From Oceanitalea sp047302425 (GTDB lineage: Bacteria > Actinomycetota > Actinomycetes > Actinomycetales > Actinomycetaceae): 64,000 nucleotides of DNA. Location of the stretch: contig NZ_CP154855.1 in NCBI RefSeq assembly GCF_047302425.1, positions 2,542,001 through 2,606,000 of the forward strand, read 5' to 3'. Both the position numbers and the translations under genes were made by a program. Shown piece by piece: positions 25,417 to 39,124 of the stretch. A model generated the notes under the pieces. That model did not search any database. It saw only the letters and a program-made list of their open reading frames with translations, and was not told the origin of the DNA. Position 1 is the stretch's first letter, and each line of letters begins with the position of its first letter.

Positions 25417-27095
25417 CGTGCCACGACGGCCCGGTCGAGGAGCTCTGCGGCGTGACGGCGCGCCACGTCGGAGTCCTCCTGACCCGACAGCATCCGCGCC
25501 AGCTCCTGCTCCCGCTCGGGTCCGACGATCTCACGGACGTCGGTGATCGTCGTCTCACCCGTGGACTTGCTCACAAGGAGGTGGGTGTCGGCGAAGGCCG
25601 CGACCTGCGGCAGGTGGGTGACGACGACGACCTGCGCCACCCGGGCCAGGCCGGCGAGCCGCCGCCCGACCTCGATGGCGGCCTTGCCGCCCACGCCGGC
25701 GTCGACCTCGTCGAAGACGAAGGTGGGGCGCACGGCGCTGTCCGCGGCGGGCGCGGCGACGGCGACCTCGAGGGCGAGCATGACCCGGGAGAGCTCACCG
25801 CCGGAGGCGCCCTCGCTGAGCGGGCGGGGCGGGGAGTCGGGCCGGGGCTGCAGGAGCAGGCTCACCGTCTCCGCGCCCCAGGGCCCGGGCTCGGGCAGCG
25901 GGTCGAGGCCCACCTCGAGGTGTGCCCCGGGCATGGCCAGGCCGGCGAGCTCGGCGTCCACCGCCTCCGACAGCCGCGCGGCGGCCGCGGTGCGGGCGGC
26001 GGTCAGCTGCTCGGCGAGGGTGGTGAGCTCGGCGCCGAGGGTGCTCAGCTCCTCGCGCAGCGCGGCGCCACCGTCCTGGGGGCCGTCGATCTCGGCCAGG
26101 CGCGCCGCGGCGGTCCGGGACCACTCCCCCAGCTCGTCGGAGCTCTCCAGGCCGAGGCGCAGCGCGGCGTCCCGCAGCGCCGCGCGGCGCTCGTGGACGG
26201 TCTGCAGCCGGTCGGGATCCGCCTCGAGGGAGGCGAGGAAGCCGGCCAGCTCGGTACCGACGTCGGACAGGAGGTAGGAGACCTCGGCGAGCCGCGTCGA
26301 CAGGCCGGCGAGCTCGGGGTCGGAGACGTCCAGGGCGCGGCGGGCGTCGTCGACGAGCACGGTGGCGTCCTGCTCGGCGCCCTCCCCCGCCCCGAGCAGG
26401 GCGGCGTGCGCGCGGGCGGCGGCCACTCGCAGCTCCTCGACGTTGCCCAGCCGCTCGGCCTCGGCGCGCAGCGCGTCGTCCTCCCCCGGCTGGGGGTCGA
26501 GCGTCTCGAGCAGCTCGAGGTTGGTGCGCAGCCGCACCGCCTCGCCGGCGCGCTCGTCGGCGCGGGCCTGCCACTCCTCCAGGCGCGCCTGGGTCTCGGT
26601 CAGCCGCTGCCAGGTGGCGCGGTAGGAGGCGAGGAGCTCGGTGGTGCCGGCGAAGGCGTCGAGCAGGGCCCGCTGCCGGGCGGGTGAGCGCAGCCGCAGC
26701 TGGTCGGACTGGCCGTGGACGGTGACGAGCTCACCGGCGAGCTCGCCGAGGAAGGCCAGCGGCACGCTGCGCCCGCCGGCGAAGGAGCGGGAGCGGCCCT
26801 GGGCGGGCAGGGACCGGGCGAGGAGGAGCGCGTCGTCGTCGAGCGAGCCGCCGGCGTCGGTGACCCGGGTGGCGACGTCGTCGTCCACGACGAAGGTGCC
26901 CTCGACGACGGCGCGGTCCGCACCGCTGCGCACCATGGCGGGGTCGCCGCGCCCACCGAGGAGGAGGTCGAGGCCGGTGAGCACCATCGTCTTGCCGGCA
27001 CCGGTCTCACCGGTGATGACGGTGAAGCCCGGCCCCAGGCCGAGGGTCGCGGAGGCGATGACACCGAGGTTCTCGATGCGGATCTCCTCGATCAC
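25413..27095 (-). CDS. recN: DNA repair protein RecN
   Basis: This 560-residue SMC-like ATPase acts in double-strand break repair. The N-terminal half has IEEIRIENLGVI and Walker A GETGAGKT. The middle is coiled coil, with long Ala/Glu/Leu/Arg runs. The C-terminal half has the ABC signature SGGELSRVMLALE, Walker B FVFDEVDAGVGG and the H-loop VVVTHLPQVAAFAD. GTG 27095 was chosen because GGAAGG precedes it and the family starts at M/V-I-x-E-I-R-I. It overlaps nadK by four bases. Confidence 0.94.
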   Translation of the reverse strand: MIEEIRIENLGVIASATLGLGPGFTVITGETGAGKTMVLTGLDLLLGGRGDPAMVRSGADRAVVEGTFVVDDDVATRVTDAGGSLDDDALLLARSLPAQGRSRSFAGGRSVPLAFLGELAGELVTVHGQSDQLRLRSPARQRALLDAFAGTTELLASYRATWQRLTETQARLEEWQARADERAGEAVRLRTNLELLETLDPQPGEDDALRAEAERLGNVEELRVAAARAHAALLGAGEGAEQDATVLVDDARRALDVSDPELAGLSTRLAEVSYLLSDVGTELAGFLASLEADPDRLQTVHERRAALRDAALRLGLESSDELGEWSRTAAARLAEIDGPQDGGAALREELSTLGAELTTLAEQLTAARTAAAARLSEAVDAELAGLAMPGAHLEVGLDPLPEPGPWGAETVSLLLQPRPDSPPRPLSEGASGGELSRVMLALEVAVAAPAADSAVRPTFVFDEVDAGVGGKAAIEVGRRLAGLARVAQVVVVTHLPQVAAFADTHLLVSKSTGETTITDVREIVGPEREQELARMLSGQEDSDVARRHAAELLDRAVVAR

Positions 27096-27940
27096 GGGTC
27101 CTTCCTCCCTCCGCGCCAGCCGCTGACGGGCAGGTTGAACTTCGCCACGAGGCGCCCGGAGAAGGGCGTGGGCTCGATGCGCGCGAGGCGCACGGGCTCG
27201 CGGCCGCGGCGCACGTCGATGTGGGAGCCGACGGGGGCGGGCAGCTGACGGCGCCCGTCGCACCACACGTCACCGGCGGAGAGGTTGCGGTCGAGGACCT
27301 CGACGGCGAGCACCGAGGAGGGCCCGGCGACGAGCGGGCGGGCGAAGAGGGCGTGCGCGGCGATCGGGACGACGAGCAGCGCCTCGACGTCGGGCCACAC
27401 CACCGGGCCGCCGCCGGAGAAGGCGTAGGCGGTGGAGCCGGTGGGGGTGGCGATGACGATGCCGTCGCAGCCGAAGGAGGACAGGCCGCGTCCGTCGACG
27501 CCCAGGGCCAGCTCGATGACGCCGGAGCGGTCCACCTTCTCGATCGTCGCCTCGTTGATCGCCCAGCCGGAGTGGGACTCGCCGGTGGGTGTCTGGACCT
27601 CGACGTCGATCGTCATCCGCTCCTCGACGGTGTAGTCGCGGTCGGCGATGCGCCGCACGACCTTGCCGAGGCTGTCCGGGTCGGCCTCGGCGAGGAAGCC
27701 GACGTGGCCGAGGTTGACGCCGATGAGCGGGATGTCGCGGCCGCGGACGAGCTCGGCGGCGCGCAGCAGGGTGCCGTCCCCGCCGAGCACGAGGACGAGC
27801 TCGGGGTCCTCGGCCGGGTCGTCGGTGAGCTCGCGGACCGGTTCGATGCCGAGCTCGCGCAGCCCGGCCTCGGCCTGCTGGGCGGCGGTGACGGCCTGCT
27901 CGCGCCAGTCGTGGCTGACGAGGAGCACGCGGCGGCTCAC
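27092..27940 (-). CDS. nadK: NAD kinase
   Basis: This 282-residue enzyme phosphorylates NAD to NADP. Motifs are VLVLGGDGTLLRAAELV (GGDG), IGVNLGHVGFLAEAD (NLGHVGFLAE), NEATIEK, the conserved DGIVIATPTGSTAYAFSGGGPVVWPD and VWCDGRRQLPAPVGS. Length and motif order match the family. It is coupled to tlyA before it (GTGA-type overlap at 27937-27940) and recN after it, the standard actinobacterial tlyA-nadK-recN order. Confidence 0.95.
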   Translation of the reverse strand: MSRRVLLVSHDWREQAVTAAQQAEAGLRELGIEPVRELTDDPAEDPELVLVLGGDGTLLRAAELVRGRDIPLIGVNLGHVGFLAEADPDSLGKVVRRIADRDYTVEERMTIDVEVQTPTGESHSGWAINEATIEKVDRSGVIELALGVDGRGLSSFGCDGIVIATPTGSTAYAFSGGGPVVWPDVEALLVVPIAAHALFARPLVAGPSSVLAVEVLDRNLSAGDVWCDGRRQLPAPVGSHIDVRRGREPVRLARIEPTPFSGRLVAKFNLPVSGWRGGRKDP

Positions 27941-28764
27941 GAGGACACCGCCGGGCGCTGGTCGATGGCGGCGGCGATCACGGAGTCGAGCTCCTCGGGC
28001 GGGTAGACGCGGCTCGGGTCACGGCGCAAGCCTATGAAGTACTCGACGTTCCCGCTGGGACCCGGCAGCGGGCTGGGTACGACGGCGAAGGTCCCCAGGC
28101 CCAGCGCCGCGGCGGCGTCGGCGACGGTCCGCACCGACTCGGCGTGCAGGGCCGGGTCGCGGACGACGCCGCCCTTGCCCAGGCGCTCCTTGCCGACCTC
28201 GAACTGCGGCTTGACCATGAGGAGGAAGTCGGCGTCCGGCGCGGCGGCCGCCGCGAGGGCGGGCAGGACGAGGGTGAGGGAGATGAAGGACATGTCGCCG
28301 ACGACGAGCCCGGGGGCGGGCGCGACGGTGGCGGGGTCGAGGGTGCGGACGTTCGTGCGGTCCAGCACGGTGACGCGCGGGTCCTGCTGGAGGGACCAGA
28401 CGAGCTGCCCGTAGCCGACGTCGACGGCGACGACGTGCTCGGCCCCGCGGCGCAGGAGCACGTCGGTGAAACCGCCGGTGGAGGCACCGGCGTCCAGGGC
28501 GCGCCGGCCGGCGACCGTGGGGGCCTGCTCGCCGAGGGCGTCGAGCGCGCCGGCGAGCTTGTAGGCACCGCGGGAGGCGTACTCGTCGGTGGGCGGGGCG
28601 ACGACGCGCAGCGCCTGTGCGGGGTTGACCTGACGGGCGGGCTTGGTGACGGCGACGCCGTCGAGCAGGACGTGGCCCTCGGCGATGAGCTCGGCGGCGT
28701 GCTGGCGCGAGCGGGCGAGCCCGCGGCGGACCAGCTCGGCGTCGACCCGGACGAGGCGCGCCAC
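27937..28764 (-). CDS. tlyA: TlyA family rRNA 2'-O-methyltransferase
   Basis: This 275-residue protein has an N-terminal S4 RNA-binding domain (RLVRVDAELVRRGLARSRQHAAELIAEGHVLLDG) and an FtsJ/RrmJ-type SAM methyltransferase domain (RGAYKLAGALDALG, ALDAGASTGGFTDVLLRRGA, VVGDMSFISLTLVLP, LLMVKPQFEVG). The K-D-K-E-type catalytic Lys/Asp positions are visible. Homologues methylate 16S and 23S rRNA and determine capreomycin sensitivity. GTG 28764. Confidence 0.92.
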   Translation of the reverse strand: MARLVRVDAELVRRGLARSRQHAAELIAEGHVLLDGVAVTKPARQVNPAQALRVVAPPTDEYASRGAYKLAGALDALGEQAPTVAGRRALDAGASTGGFTDVLLRRGAEHVVAVDVGYGQLVWSLQQDPRVTVLDRTNVRTLDPATVAPAPGLVVGDMSFISLTLVLPALAAAAAPDADFLLMVKPQFEVGKERLGKGGVVRDPALHAESVRTVADAAAALGLGTFAVVPSPLPGPSGNVEYFIGLRRDPSRVYPPEELDSVIAAAIDQRPAVSS

Positions 28765-28765
28765 G

Positions 28766-28957
28766 TCAGGACTCGGCCGCCGACAGCTGGGCTGCCAGGG
28801 CGCGGTGGACGGCGTCGAGGACGGTGACGTGCTCGCTGAGGGGACGCTCGGCGAGGGTCTCGAGCTCCGCGAGCTCGGGGACCGGTTGCGGGGCGGCGGG
28901 AGGACCGGGTCGCGGCGGCGCGGGCCGAGGGGCTGGCGCTGGCGTCACGTCCGGCAT
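28766..28957 (-). CDS. Small conserved hypothetical upstream of tlyA
   Basis: This 63-residue protein has a Pro/Ala-rich N-terminal half. The C-terminal helical part, LETLAERPLSEHVTVLDAVHRALAAQLS, resembles a short conserved actinobacterial protein found directly before tlyA. GAAGGAG lies five bases before ATG 28957. It ends one base before the tlyA start, so it is in the same operon. No function is known. Confidence 0.65.
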   Translation of the reverse strand: MPDVTPAPAPRPAPPRPGPPAAPQPVPELAELETLAERPLSEHVTVLDAVHRALAAQLSAAES

Positions 28958-29045
28958 GGGTCTCCTTCTCACGTCCGCGGTTTCCGACTCCCGCCAATGT
29001 ACCGCCGGGACGTCCCGGCGGACCGCCCCCACCCCGCGCCGAGAG

Positions 29046-29116
29046 CACACTTACCGCCGACAGCACAGTTGCCGCCGACAGCACACTTACCGCCGACAGC
29101 ACACTTACCGCCGGGG
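29046..29116. repeat. 18-nt tandem repeat array, locus 3
   Basis: Four copies of CACACTTACCGCCGACAG run head to tail: 29046-29063, 29064-29081 (two changes), 29082-29099 and the start of a fourth at 29100-29116. They lie between azlD (stop at 29128) and the small gene before tlyA (start 28957), that is, downstream of azlCD and upstream of the tlyA operon. No spacers are present. Confidence 0.85.
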
Positions 29117-29127
29117 CGGCACGCTCC

Positions 29128-29448
29128 TCAGGTGAGGTTGACGAGCAGGACGTAGGTGAGGGTGCCGGCGCCCACGCTGAGCAGCGTGCGGCGCCCCGCG
29201 GTGAGGTGGACGGCGACGGTGACGGCCGCGGCGAGTGCGGCGTGGACCAGGTGCCCCCCGGCGGCCGAGGAGCGGAAGGTCGAGGCCGCGAGCACCGCGA
29301 GGATCCCCGCGGGCATCCAGGCCGCCATCGTCGCCACGAGCCGCGACTCGCGCAGCGGTTCGAGGATCGCGAAGGGCACCGCCCGCAGCGCGAGGTTGAT
29401 GGCGAAGACGACGACGAGGACGGCGACGACGTAGCCGGGCTCAGGCAC
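29128..29448 (-). CDS. azlD: AzlD-type branched-chain amino acid export subunit
   Basis: This 106-residue protein has four short membrane helices: VVAVLVVVFAINLALRAVPF, VATMAAWMPAGILAVLAAS, LVHAALAAAVTVAVHL and LSVGAGTLTYVLLV. The early R-A-x-P-F and W-M-P-A-G motifs match AzlD. It works with AzlC to export branched-chain amino acids or their analogues. Its ATG overlaps the azlC stop by 8 bases. Confidence 0.87.
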   Translation of the reverse strand: MPEPGYVVAVLVVVFAINLALRAVPFAILEPLRESRLVATMAAWMPAGILAVLAASTFRSSAAGGHLVHAALAAAVTVAVHLTAGRRTLLSVGAGTLTYVLLVNLT

Positions 29449-30151
29449 GGGCGCCCCTCCTCGTCAGGGCGTACCGCAGGAGCAGCAGCGCCACGAGGAC
29501 GACGAGCCCGACGAGGAGCACCGAGCCGGGCGCCACGACGACGGCCACGGTGAAGGCCAGCCCGGCGAGGAGCAGGGAGGGGATCTCGCGGCGGCTACGT
29601 GCGGCGTCGAGGGTGAGGGTGATGAACAGGGCGCACAACGCGAACTCCAGCCCGGCGATCGGCCCGGGCAGGAGGGAGGCGACGGCGACCCCCGTGAGGC
29701 CGCCACCGACCCAGTAGGCCTGGAAGCACACCTGCATCGAGATGAGCCGCCACGACGTCCAGCCCTGGGGCCGCACGGCCGTCATCGCGTAGGCCTCGTC
29801 GATGAGCGCGTAGACCGAGTACGCGCGCGCCAGCGGGTTGCGGACGACGCGCAGCGGGAAGGAGAAGGCGTAGAAGACGTGCCGGAAGTTGACGACGAGG
29901 GTGGTGATCGCGATCGCCGCGAGCGACGCTCCCCCGCTGATCATGCCGACGAGCAGGAGCTCGAGCGACCCGGCGAAGGCCGCGACGGACAGGGCAGGGG
30001 CGAGCCACCACGGCAGCCCCGCCTGGATGACGAGGAGGCCGAAGGCGAGCCCGAGCGGGAACAGGCCGAGGCCGGCGGCCAGGGAGGCCCGGACGCCGGC
30101 ACCGATCTCGGCGCGGCGTCCGGTCCTCTCCTGGGTTGCGCTTCGGGTCAT
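29441..30151 (-). CDS. azlC: AzlC-type branched-chain amino acid exporter
   Basis: This 236-residue membrane protein shows AzlC hallmarks: ASLAAGLGLFPLGLAFGLLVIQAGL, AFAGSLELLLVGMISGGASLAAIAITTLVVNFRHVFYAFSFPLR and ALIDEAYAMT. The N-F-R-H-x-x-Y block is diagnostic. It pairs with azlD. Export of valine/leucine-type amino acids is the family role. ATG 30151 lies 9 bases beyond the HAD phosphatase stop, so the azlCD pair could be read from the same transcript. Confidence 0.88.
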   Translation of the reverse strand: MTRSATQERTGRRAEIGAGVRASLAAGLGLFPLGLAFGLLVIQAGLPWWLAPALSVAAFAGSLELLLVGMISGGASLAAIAITTLVVNFRHVFYAFSFPLRVVRNPLARAYSVYALIDEAYAMTAVRPQGWTSWRLISMQVCFQAYWVGGGLTGVAVASLLPGPIAGLEFALCALFITLTLDAARSRREIPSLLLAGLAFTVAVVVAPGSVLLVGLVVLVALLLLRYALTRRGARA

Positions 30152-30160
30152 GGGATCCGG

Positions 30161-31225
30161 TCAGCCGACGAGCAGTGCGGGCACGGTCTCCGGGGCGAGC
30201 GGGGCGCCGCGGTCGGCGGCGTCCCACGCTGCGACGCACAGCGCCCGCCAGCCGTCGAGGCTGACGCGCGCGCGGCCGCCGTCGAGCCGCTGCGGGTTCG
30301 ACGGACCGAGCGGACCGGTGGGGTCGTCGACGAGCTCGAGCGCGCCGTCGTGCACGCGCGCGACGGCGGCGCCGCAGCCCCACCAGCCGTCCTCGACCGC
30401 GAGCGGCGTGGGGTGCTGGACGAAGAGCCCACGGAGGTCGAGGGCGAGGAGCGAGGGGCGCTGGTGCGCGGGTGCGAGGACGGTGTCGCGCGCCGTCGTC
30501 ACACCGGTGAGGACGAGCAGGCCGGGCATGCCGGCGGCGCGGGCGCCCTCGAGGTCGGTGTCGAGCCGGTCGCCGACGGCGATCGGGGACGAGGCCCCGA
30601 GCCGCTCCGCGGCCTGGTGGTAGATCGCCGGCAGCGGCTTGCCCGAGGCGAGGGGCTCGACGCCCGTCGCCTCGACGACGGCGCGAACGAGCGCACCGTT
30701 GCCCGGTGCGACCCCGCGCTCCTTGGGGATGGAGCCGTCGAGGTTGGTGGCGACGTGACGCGCGCCGGCCCCGACGGCATAGGCGGCCTCGGCGAGGTCG
30801 CGCCAGCCGAGGTCCGGGGCGAAACCCTGGACGACGGCCGCCGGTGCGTCCGCCGCGCTGCCGACGAGCTCGAAGCCCGCCGCGCTCAGCGCCGTCCGCA
30901 GCCCCTTGCCGCCGACCGGGAGCACTCGGGCGCCGGGCTCGAGCTCCTCCTGGAGGAGCAGGGCCACCGACTGCGCCGAGGTGACGATCTCCTGCGGCTC
31001 GCACGGGATGCCGAAGCCGGCGATCTGCGCGGCGATGTCCTCCGGCTCGCGCGAGGAGTTGTTCGTGACGTACAGCGGACGCAGGCCGCGCTCGGCGGCT
31101 GCCTGGATGGCGGCCGGCGCGTGGGCGACGGGCTCGTCACCCAGGTACACGACACCGTCGAGGTCGTAGAGGGCGACGTCGTAGGTCTCGGCAGGCACCG
31201 CGGACCCGGTGAGGGTCGAGGTCAC
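30161..31225 (-). CDS. HAD-IIA family phosphatase
   Basis: This 354-residue HAD hydrolase of the NagD/phosphoglycolate-phosphatase-like group has motif I DLDGVVYLGD (nucleophile and acid/base Asp), motif II VTNNSSREPEDIA, the C2-type cap, and motif III/IV GKPLPAIYHQAAERLG then VGDRLDTDLEGARAAGM. A further ~90 residues after the HAD core (VEDGWWGCGAAVARVHDGALELVDD to the end) form an actinobacterial extension of unknown role. GTG 31225 overlaps the stop of the preceding TPR-like protein (GTGA). Confidence 0.88.
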   Translation of the reverse strand: MTSTLTGSAVPAETYDVALYDLDGVVYLGDEPVAHAPAAIQAAAERGLRPLYVTNNSSREPEDIAAQIAGFGIPCEPQEIVTSAQSVALLLQEELEPGARVLPVGGKGLRTALSAAGFELVGSAADAPAAVVQGFAPDLGWRDLAEAAYAVGAGARHVATNLDGSIPKERGVAPGNGALVRAVVEATGVEPLASGKPLPAIYHQAAERLGASSPIAVGDRLDTDLEGARAAGMPGLLVLTGVTTARDTVLAPAHQRPSLLALDLRGLFVQHPTPLAVEDGWWGCGAAVARVHDGALELVDDPTGPLGPSNPQRLDGGRARVSLDGWRALCVAAWDAADRGAPLAPETVPALLVG

Positions 31226-33546
31226 GGACGCTCCTCCTCGGTGTCGGCGAACAGGTCGAGCTGGACCTGCGCGGGCTCCTCCTCGTCGGCCGCGGCCGGG
31301 GACTCGGGCGCCGACTCGGGTTCGGGCTCCGGCTCCACCTCGGCCTCAGGCTCCGGCTCCACCTCGGCCTCAGGCTCCGGCTCCACCTCAGCCTCAGGCT
31401 CCGGCTCCACCTCAGCCTCAGGCTCCGGCTCCACCTCGGCCTCAGGCTCCGGCTCCACCTCGGCCTCAGGCTCCGGCTGGGGCTCGGGCTCCGCCTCGGC
31501 CTCAGGCTCCGGCTGGGGCTCGGGCTCCGCCTCGATCTGCGGCTCGGCCTCCGCCTCGATCTGCGGCTCGTCGGCCACGTCGGGCACGGTCTCGGACTGC
31601 GCCTGCGCGGGCTCAGCCTCCTCCTCCGTCTCGGCGCCGGTGTCGACAGCACTCGGCGAGTGAGTCGGTGCCGCGTCCTCGTCCTCGTCACCGAGCAGGT
31701 CGACGACCACGAGGTCCTCGTCCTCGACCGGGAACTCACCGGCTGCCTCGCGGACAGCGGCGGCCTCCTCGTGACGACCGAGGGTCTCGAGACGGTCGGC
31801 CCGCACGAGCTGCAGACGGCGCTTCGGCTCGGCCTCCTTGATGGCGGGCAGCAGACGCTCCACGACAAGCAGGGCGGCCTCGTGCTCGCCAAGATCGGCG
31901 CGGGCGCCGCTCTCGACGAGCGTGAGCTCGACGGCCTCCGCGACCGGGAGCTTGCGCCCCTTGGCCTCGGCGATGACGCTGAGCGCCCGCTCGGGGCGGC
32001 CCAGGCCACGCTCGCAGTCGGCCTCGATCGCCGGGTGGGCGTCAATTCCGCTCAGCCGGCGCACGGTGCGCACCTCGCGCAGCGCCTCGGCGTAGCGACC
32101 GGTGGCGTAGGCGGTGAGCGCCAGCGCCTCCCGGACGACGTCGACACGGCCGGCGCTGCGCACGGCAGTGCTGGCGTGCTCGTAGGCACGCTCGGGGTCG
32201 ACGTCGACGAGGCGGCCTGCCATGACGAGGTGGGAGGCGACGTGGTCGGCGTTGGACTTGCTCAGCGTCCGCAGGCGGGCGCGTGCCGCGCGGTCGAGCA
32301 TGTCGGGCGTGACGTCCTCGTCGACGAGCGGGTCGGGGGTCCGCTCCACACGCCGCGGGTCGAGCTCACCCGGACGGCTGGGGCGGCCGCTGCGCGCGGT
32401 GACCGGGCCGTCGCCCTGATCCCGGCTGAAGCGCCGGGGGGCGCGGGGGTCGTCGCGTCGCGCGTCCCGGCGCGAGCCACCACGACGGTCGTCCTCGCCG
32501 CGCGGCCGGAAGCTGCGCTCCTCCCGGCCACCGGACGACTGCTCACCCGTACGGGGCGGGCGAGAGCTCCACCCGTCCCGACGGTTATCCCGGCGGTCGT
32601 CGGAGCCACCGCGCGGACGGCGGTCGTCGCCGTCACGGCGCGGACCGAAGTCACGGCGCTCACCACCGCTGCGGCCGCCGTCGCGACGGTTGTCGGAGTC
32701 GCGACGCGGGCCGAAGTCACGGCCCCCACGACGCTCGTCCCCGCCGCGGCCACCGAAGTCACGGCCACCACGGTTGTCGGAGTCCCGGCGCGGACCGAAG
32801 TCACGACCACCACGGCTGTCACCGTCACGGCGCGGACCGAAGTCACGACCACCACGGCTGTCACCGTCACGGCGCGGACCGAAGTCACGACCACCGCGGC
32901 GCTCGTCCCCACCACGGCCACCGAAGTCACGGCCACCACGGTTGTCGGAGTCGCGACGCGGGCCGAAGTCACGACCGCCACCATCACGGCGCGGAGCGAA
33001 GTCACGGTCCCCCGTACGGCGCGCGCCGTCACGGTCACCGCCAGGACGGGAGCCCCAGTCACCGCGGGGACGACGGTCGTCGCCCTCACGGCGCGGACCA
33101 CGATCACCGGTGGAACGCGAACCCCACTCGCCGCGGGGGCGGCGGTCGTCACGCGGACCGTCACGGCGGTCACCGAAGTCGCGGCGGGGGCCACCCTCAC
33201 GGTTGTAGGACGGACGCCCCTCGCGACGAGGACCACCCTCGCGGTTGTCGGGTGTGCGACCGTCACGTCGGGGCCCGTCGCCCTCGCGTCGCGGCTGGTA
33301 CGGACGCTCGCGGTCTCCACCGCGGCCGCCGTCACGGCGGTCGCGGGAGCTCCACTCGCCGCGGTTGTCGCCCTCGCGTCGGGGAGCCGAGCTCCGCGGG
33401 CCGTCGTTCTTGCGGTAGGGGCGCTGGCTCCCGCCGTCACGGCGCGGTCCTCCCTGACCTGCGCCGCGGCCGGAGCCGGCCGACCCGCGCTCGGGCCGCC
33501 CGGAGCGACCCTCGCCACGTGATGAGCTGTTCGTGTGGTCGTCCAT
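31222..33546 (-). CDS. Arg/Gly-rich TPR-like protein with acidic repeat tail
   Basis: This 774-residue protein has three parts. Residues 1-~400 are Arg/Gly/Asp-rich with tandem units such as GPRRDGDSRGGRDF, like an RGG RNA-binding region. Residues ~420-610 form a helical TPR-like domain (VDEDVTPDMLDRAARARLRTL, MAGRLVDVDPERAYEHASTA, ALALTAYATGRYAEALREVR, LERALS-type repeats). The last ~150 residues are acidic, with tandem EPEPEAEV. The head and tail have opposite charge. The TPR core is known in Micrococcales as a tetratricopeptide protein of unknown role. ATG 33546 follows GAGAGAGACC; the earlier ATG at 33606 lies inside the rrn terminator loop and is rejected. Confidence 0.8.
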   Translation of the reverse strand: MDDHTNSSSRGEGRSGRPERGSAGSGRGAGQGGPRRDGGSQRPYRKNDGPRSSAPRREGDNRGEWSSRDRRDGGRGGDRERPYQPRREGDGPRRDGRTPDNREGGPRREGRPSYNREGGPRRDFGDRRDGPRDDRRPRGEWGSRSTGDRGPRREGDDRRPRGDWGSRPGGDRDGARRTGDRDFAPRRDGGGRDFGPRRDSDNRGGRDFGGRGGDERRGGRDFGPRRDGDSRGGRDFGPRRDGDSRGGRDFGPRRDSDNRGGRDFGGRGGDERRGGRDFGPRRDSDNRRDGGRSGGERRDFGPRRDGDDRRPRGGSDDRRDNRRDGWSSRPPRTGEQSSGGREERSFRPRGEDDRRGGSRRDARRDDPRAPRRFSRDQGDGPVTARSGRPSRPGELDPRRVERTPDPLVDEDVTPDMLDRAARARLRTLSKSNADHVASHLVMAGRLVDVDPERAYEHASTAVRSAGRVDVVREALALTAYATGRYAEALREVRTVRRLSGIDAHPAIEADCERGLGRPERALSVIAEAKGRKLPVAEAVELTLVESGARADLGEHEAALLVVERLLPAIKEAEPKRRLQLVRADRLETLGRHEEAAAVREAAGEFPVEDEDLVVVDLLGDEDEDAAPTHSPSAVDTGAETEEEAEPAQAQSETVPDVADEPQIEAEAEPQIEAEPEPQPEPEAEAEPEPQPEPEAEVEPEPEAEVEPEPEAEVEPEPEAEVEPEPEAEVEPEPEAEVEPEPEPESAPESPAAADEEEPAQVQLDLFADTEEERP
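31318..31500. repeat. 24-bp tandem repeat encoding EPEPEAEV
   Basis: About seven near-identical 24-bp units, with only synonymous cctcag/cctcgg changes, encode the acidic tail of the neighbouring protein. The unit length is a multiple of three, so copy-number change would keep the frame. Confidence 0.85.
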
Positions 33547-33587
33547 CGGTCTCTCTCCTCGTCTGGGCTGCACCGGGTGCAGAAACA

Positions 33588-33622
33588 CGTAAGGGCCGCA
33601 ACGCATCGTTGCGGCCCTTACG
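33588..33622 (-). terminator. Terminator of the rrn operon
   Basis: This is a perfect 16-bp stem (CGTAAGGGCCGCAACG and its complement at 33607-33622) with a 3-base loop, starting 8 bases after the 5S gene. On the minus strand it is followed by TGTTTCTGC. It is the strongest hairpin in the window. Confidence 0.9.
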
Positions 33623-33630
33623 GAACGGGT

Positions 33631-33748
33631 GTTCGGCGGTGTCCTACTCTCCCACGTAGTCTCCCACGCAGTACCATCGGCGCTGAGGGGCTTAGCTTCC
33701 GGGTTCGGAATGGGACCGGGCGTTTCCCCCTCGCTATGACCGCCGTAA
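33631..33748 (-). rRNA. rrf: 5S ribosomal RNA
   Basis: This 118-base gene starts TTACGGCGGTCATAGCG and ends CACCGCCGAAC. It contains the conserved CCCGGTCCCATTCCGAACC loop and GGGAGAGTAGG. The terminal stem TACGGCGG/CCGCCG closes. Ends may be off by one or two bases. It follows the 23S gene by about 100 bases. Confidence 0.95.
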
Positions 33749-33807
33749 CTCTGTGGAGTTGTCCGACCGCTTCCTCACACACGGGTGTGTGTGGGGTGGG
33801 TGGCTCC

Positions 33808-33840
33808 AGAACCGTACAGTGGACGCGTCAGTCATTGATC
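33808..33840 (-). other. 3' arm of the 23S precursor processing stem
   Basis: AGAACCGTACAGTGGACGCG at 33808-33827, plus TTGATC at 33835-33840, are complementary to 36997-37016 (19 of 20) and 36984-36989 in the 16S-23S spacer. Together they would form the long stem that RNase III cuts to release pre-23S RNA. The rest of the 23S-5S spacer (33749-33807) holds a 7-bp CACACAC/GTGTGTG hairpin at 33776-33791. Confidence 0.7.
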
Positions 33841-33850
33841 TTCATGAGTG

Positions 33851-38795
<4,945 letters not shown>

Positions 38796-39010
38796 TGTCT
38801 ATCGCCACCCCAAAAGGGGTAACAACCATACGAAGAAACACCCACCACCAAACAGTGGCGAGCGATCCAGGCAAACACCCACCCGCAGAAACGAGGAACC
38901 ACGGGACGGGCATCAACCAAACAAACTAACGACCCCAGACACCAACCAGCCCCCACCAGACGGAGGGGACACAGCCGACGCCAGGACCATATTTGGCATC
39001 AAAAACTTGG

Positions 39011-39034
39011 CACACTGTTGAGTTCTCAAGAAAC
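39011..39034 (-). promoter_or_regulatory. Conserved rrn leader block (antitermination/processing element)
   Basis: On the minus strand it reads GTTTCTTGAGAACTCAACAG and onward. The TTGAGAACT core is typical of actinobacterial rrn leaders, next to the boxA-type element, and is repeated in the 16S-23S spacer at 37011-37020. Confidence 0.55.
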
Positions 39035-39095
39035 AGACACACACCGCCAGAACCCGAGCCATCAGACCCGAACCCCGGACCGGGGCAACCTCTTC

Positions 39096-39124
39096 AACTT
39101 ACCCGACCGATCCCACCCCGTCAA
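39096..39124 (-). promoter_or_regulatory. rrn promoter
   Basis: On the minus strand TTGACG (39124-39119) and TAAGTT (39101-39096) are separated by exactly 17 bases, about 300 bases before mature 16S. The spacing and -35 are near ideal for the housekeeping sigma factor. Confidence 0.7.

Noticed and set aside
31660..33522. 620-residue open frame on the plus strand
   Set aside because: It is antisense to the Arg/Gly-rich protein; its Val/Thr/Ala repeats simply mirror the Arg/Gly repeats, and it has no ribosome site or known domain.
33547..33606. Upstream ATG at 33606 for the TPR-like protein
   Set aside because: It lies in the loop of the rrn terminator; a proper ribosome site precedes ATG 33546.
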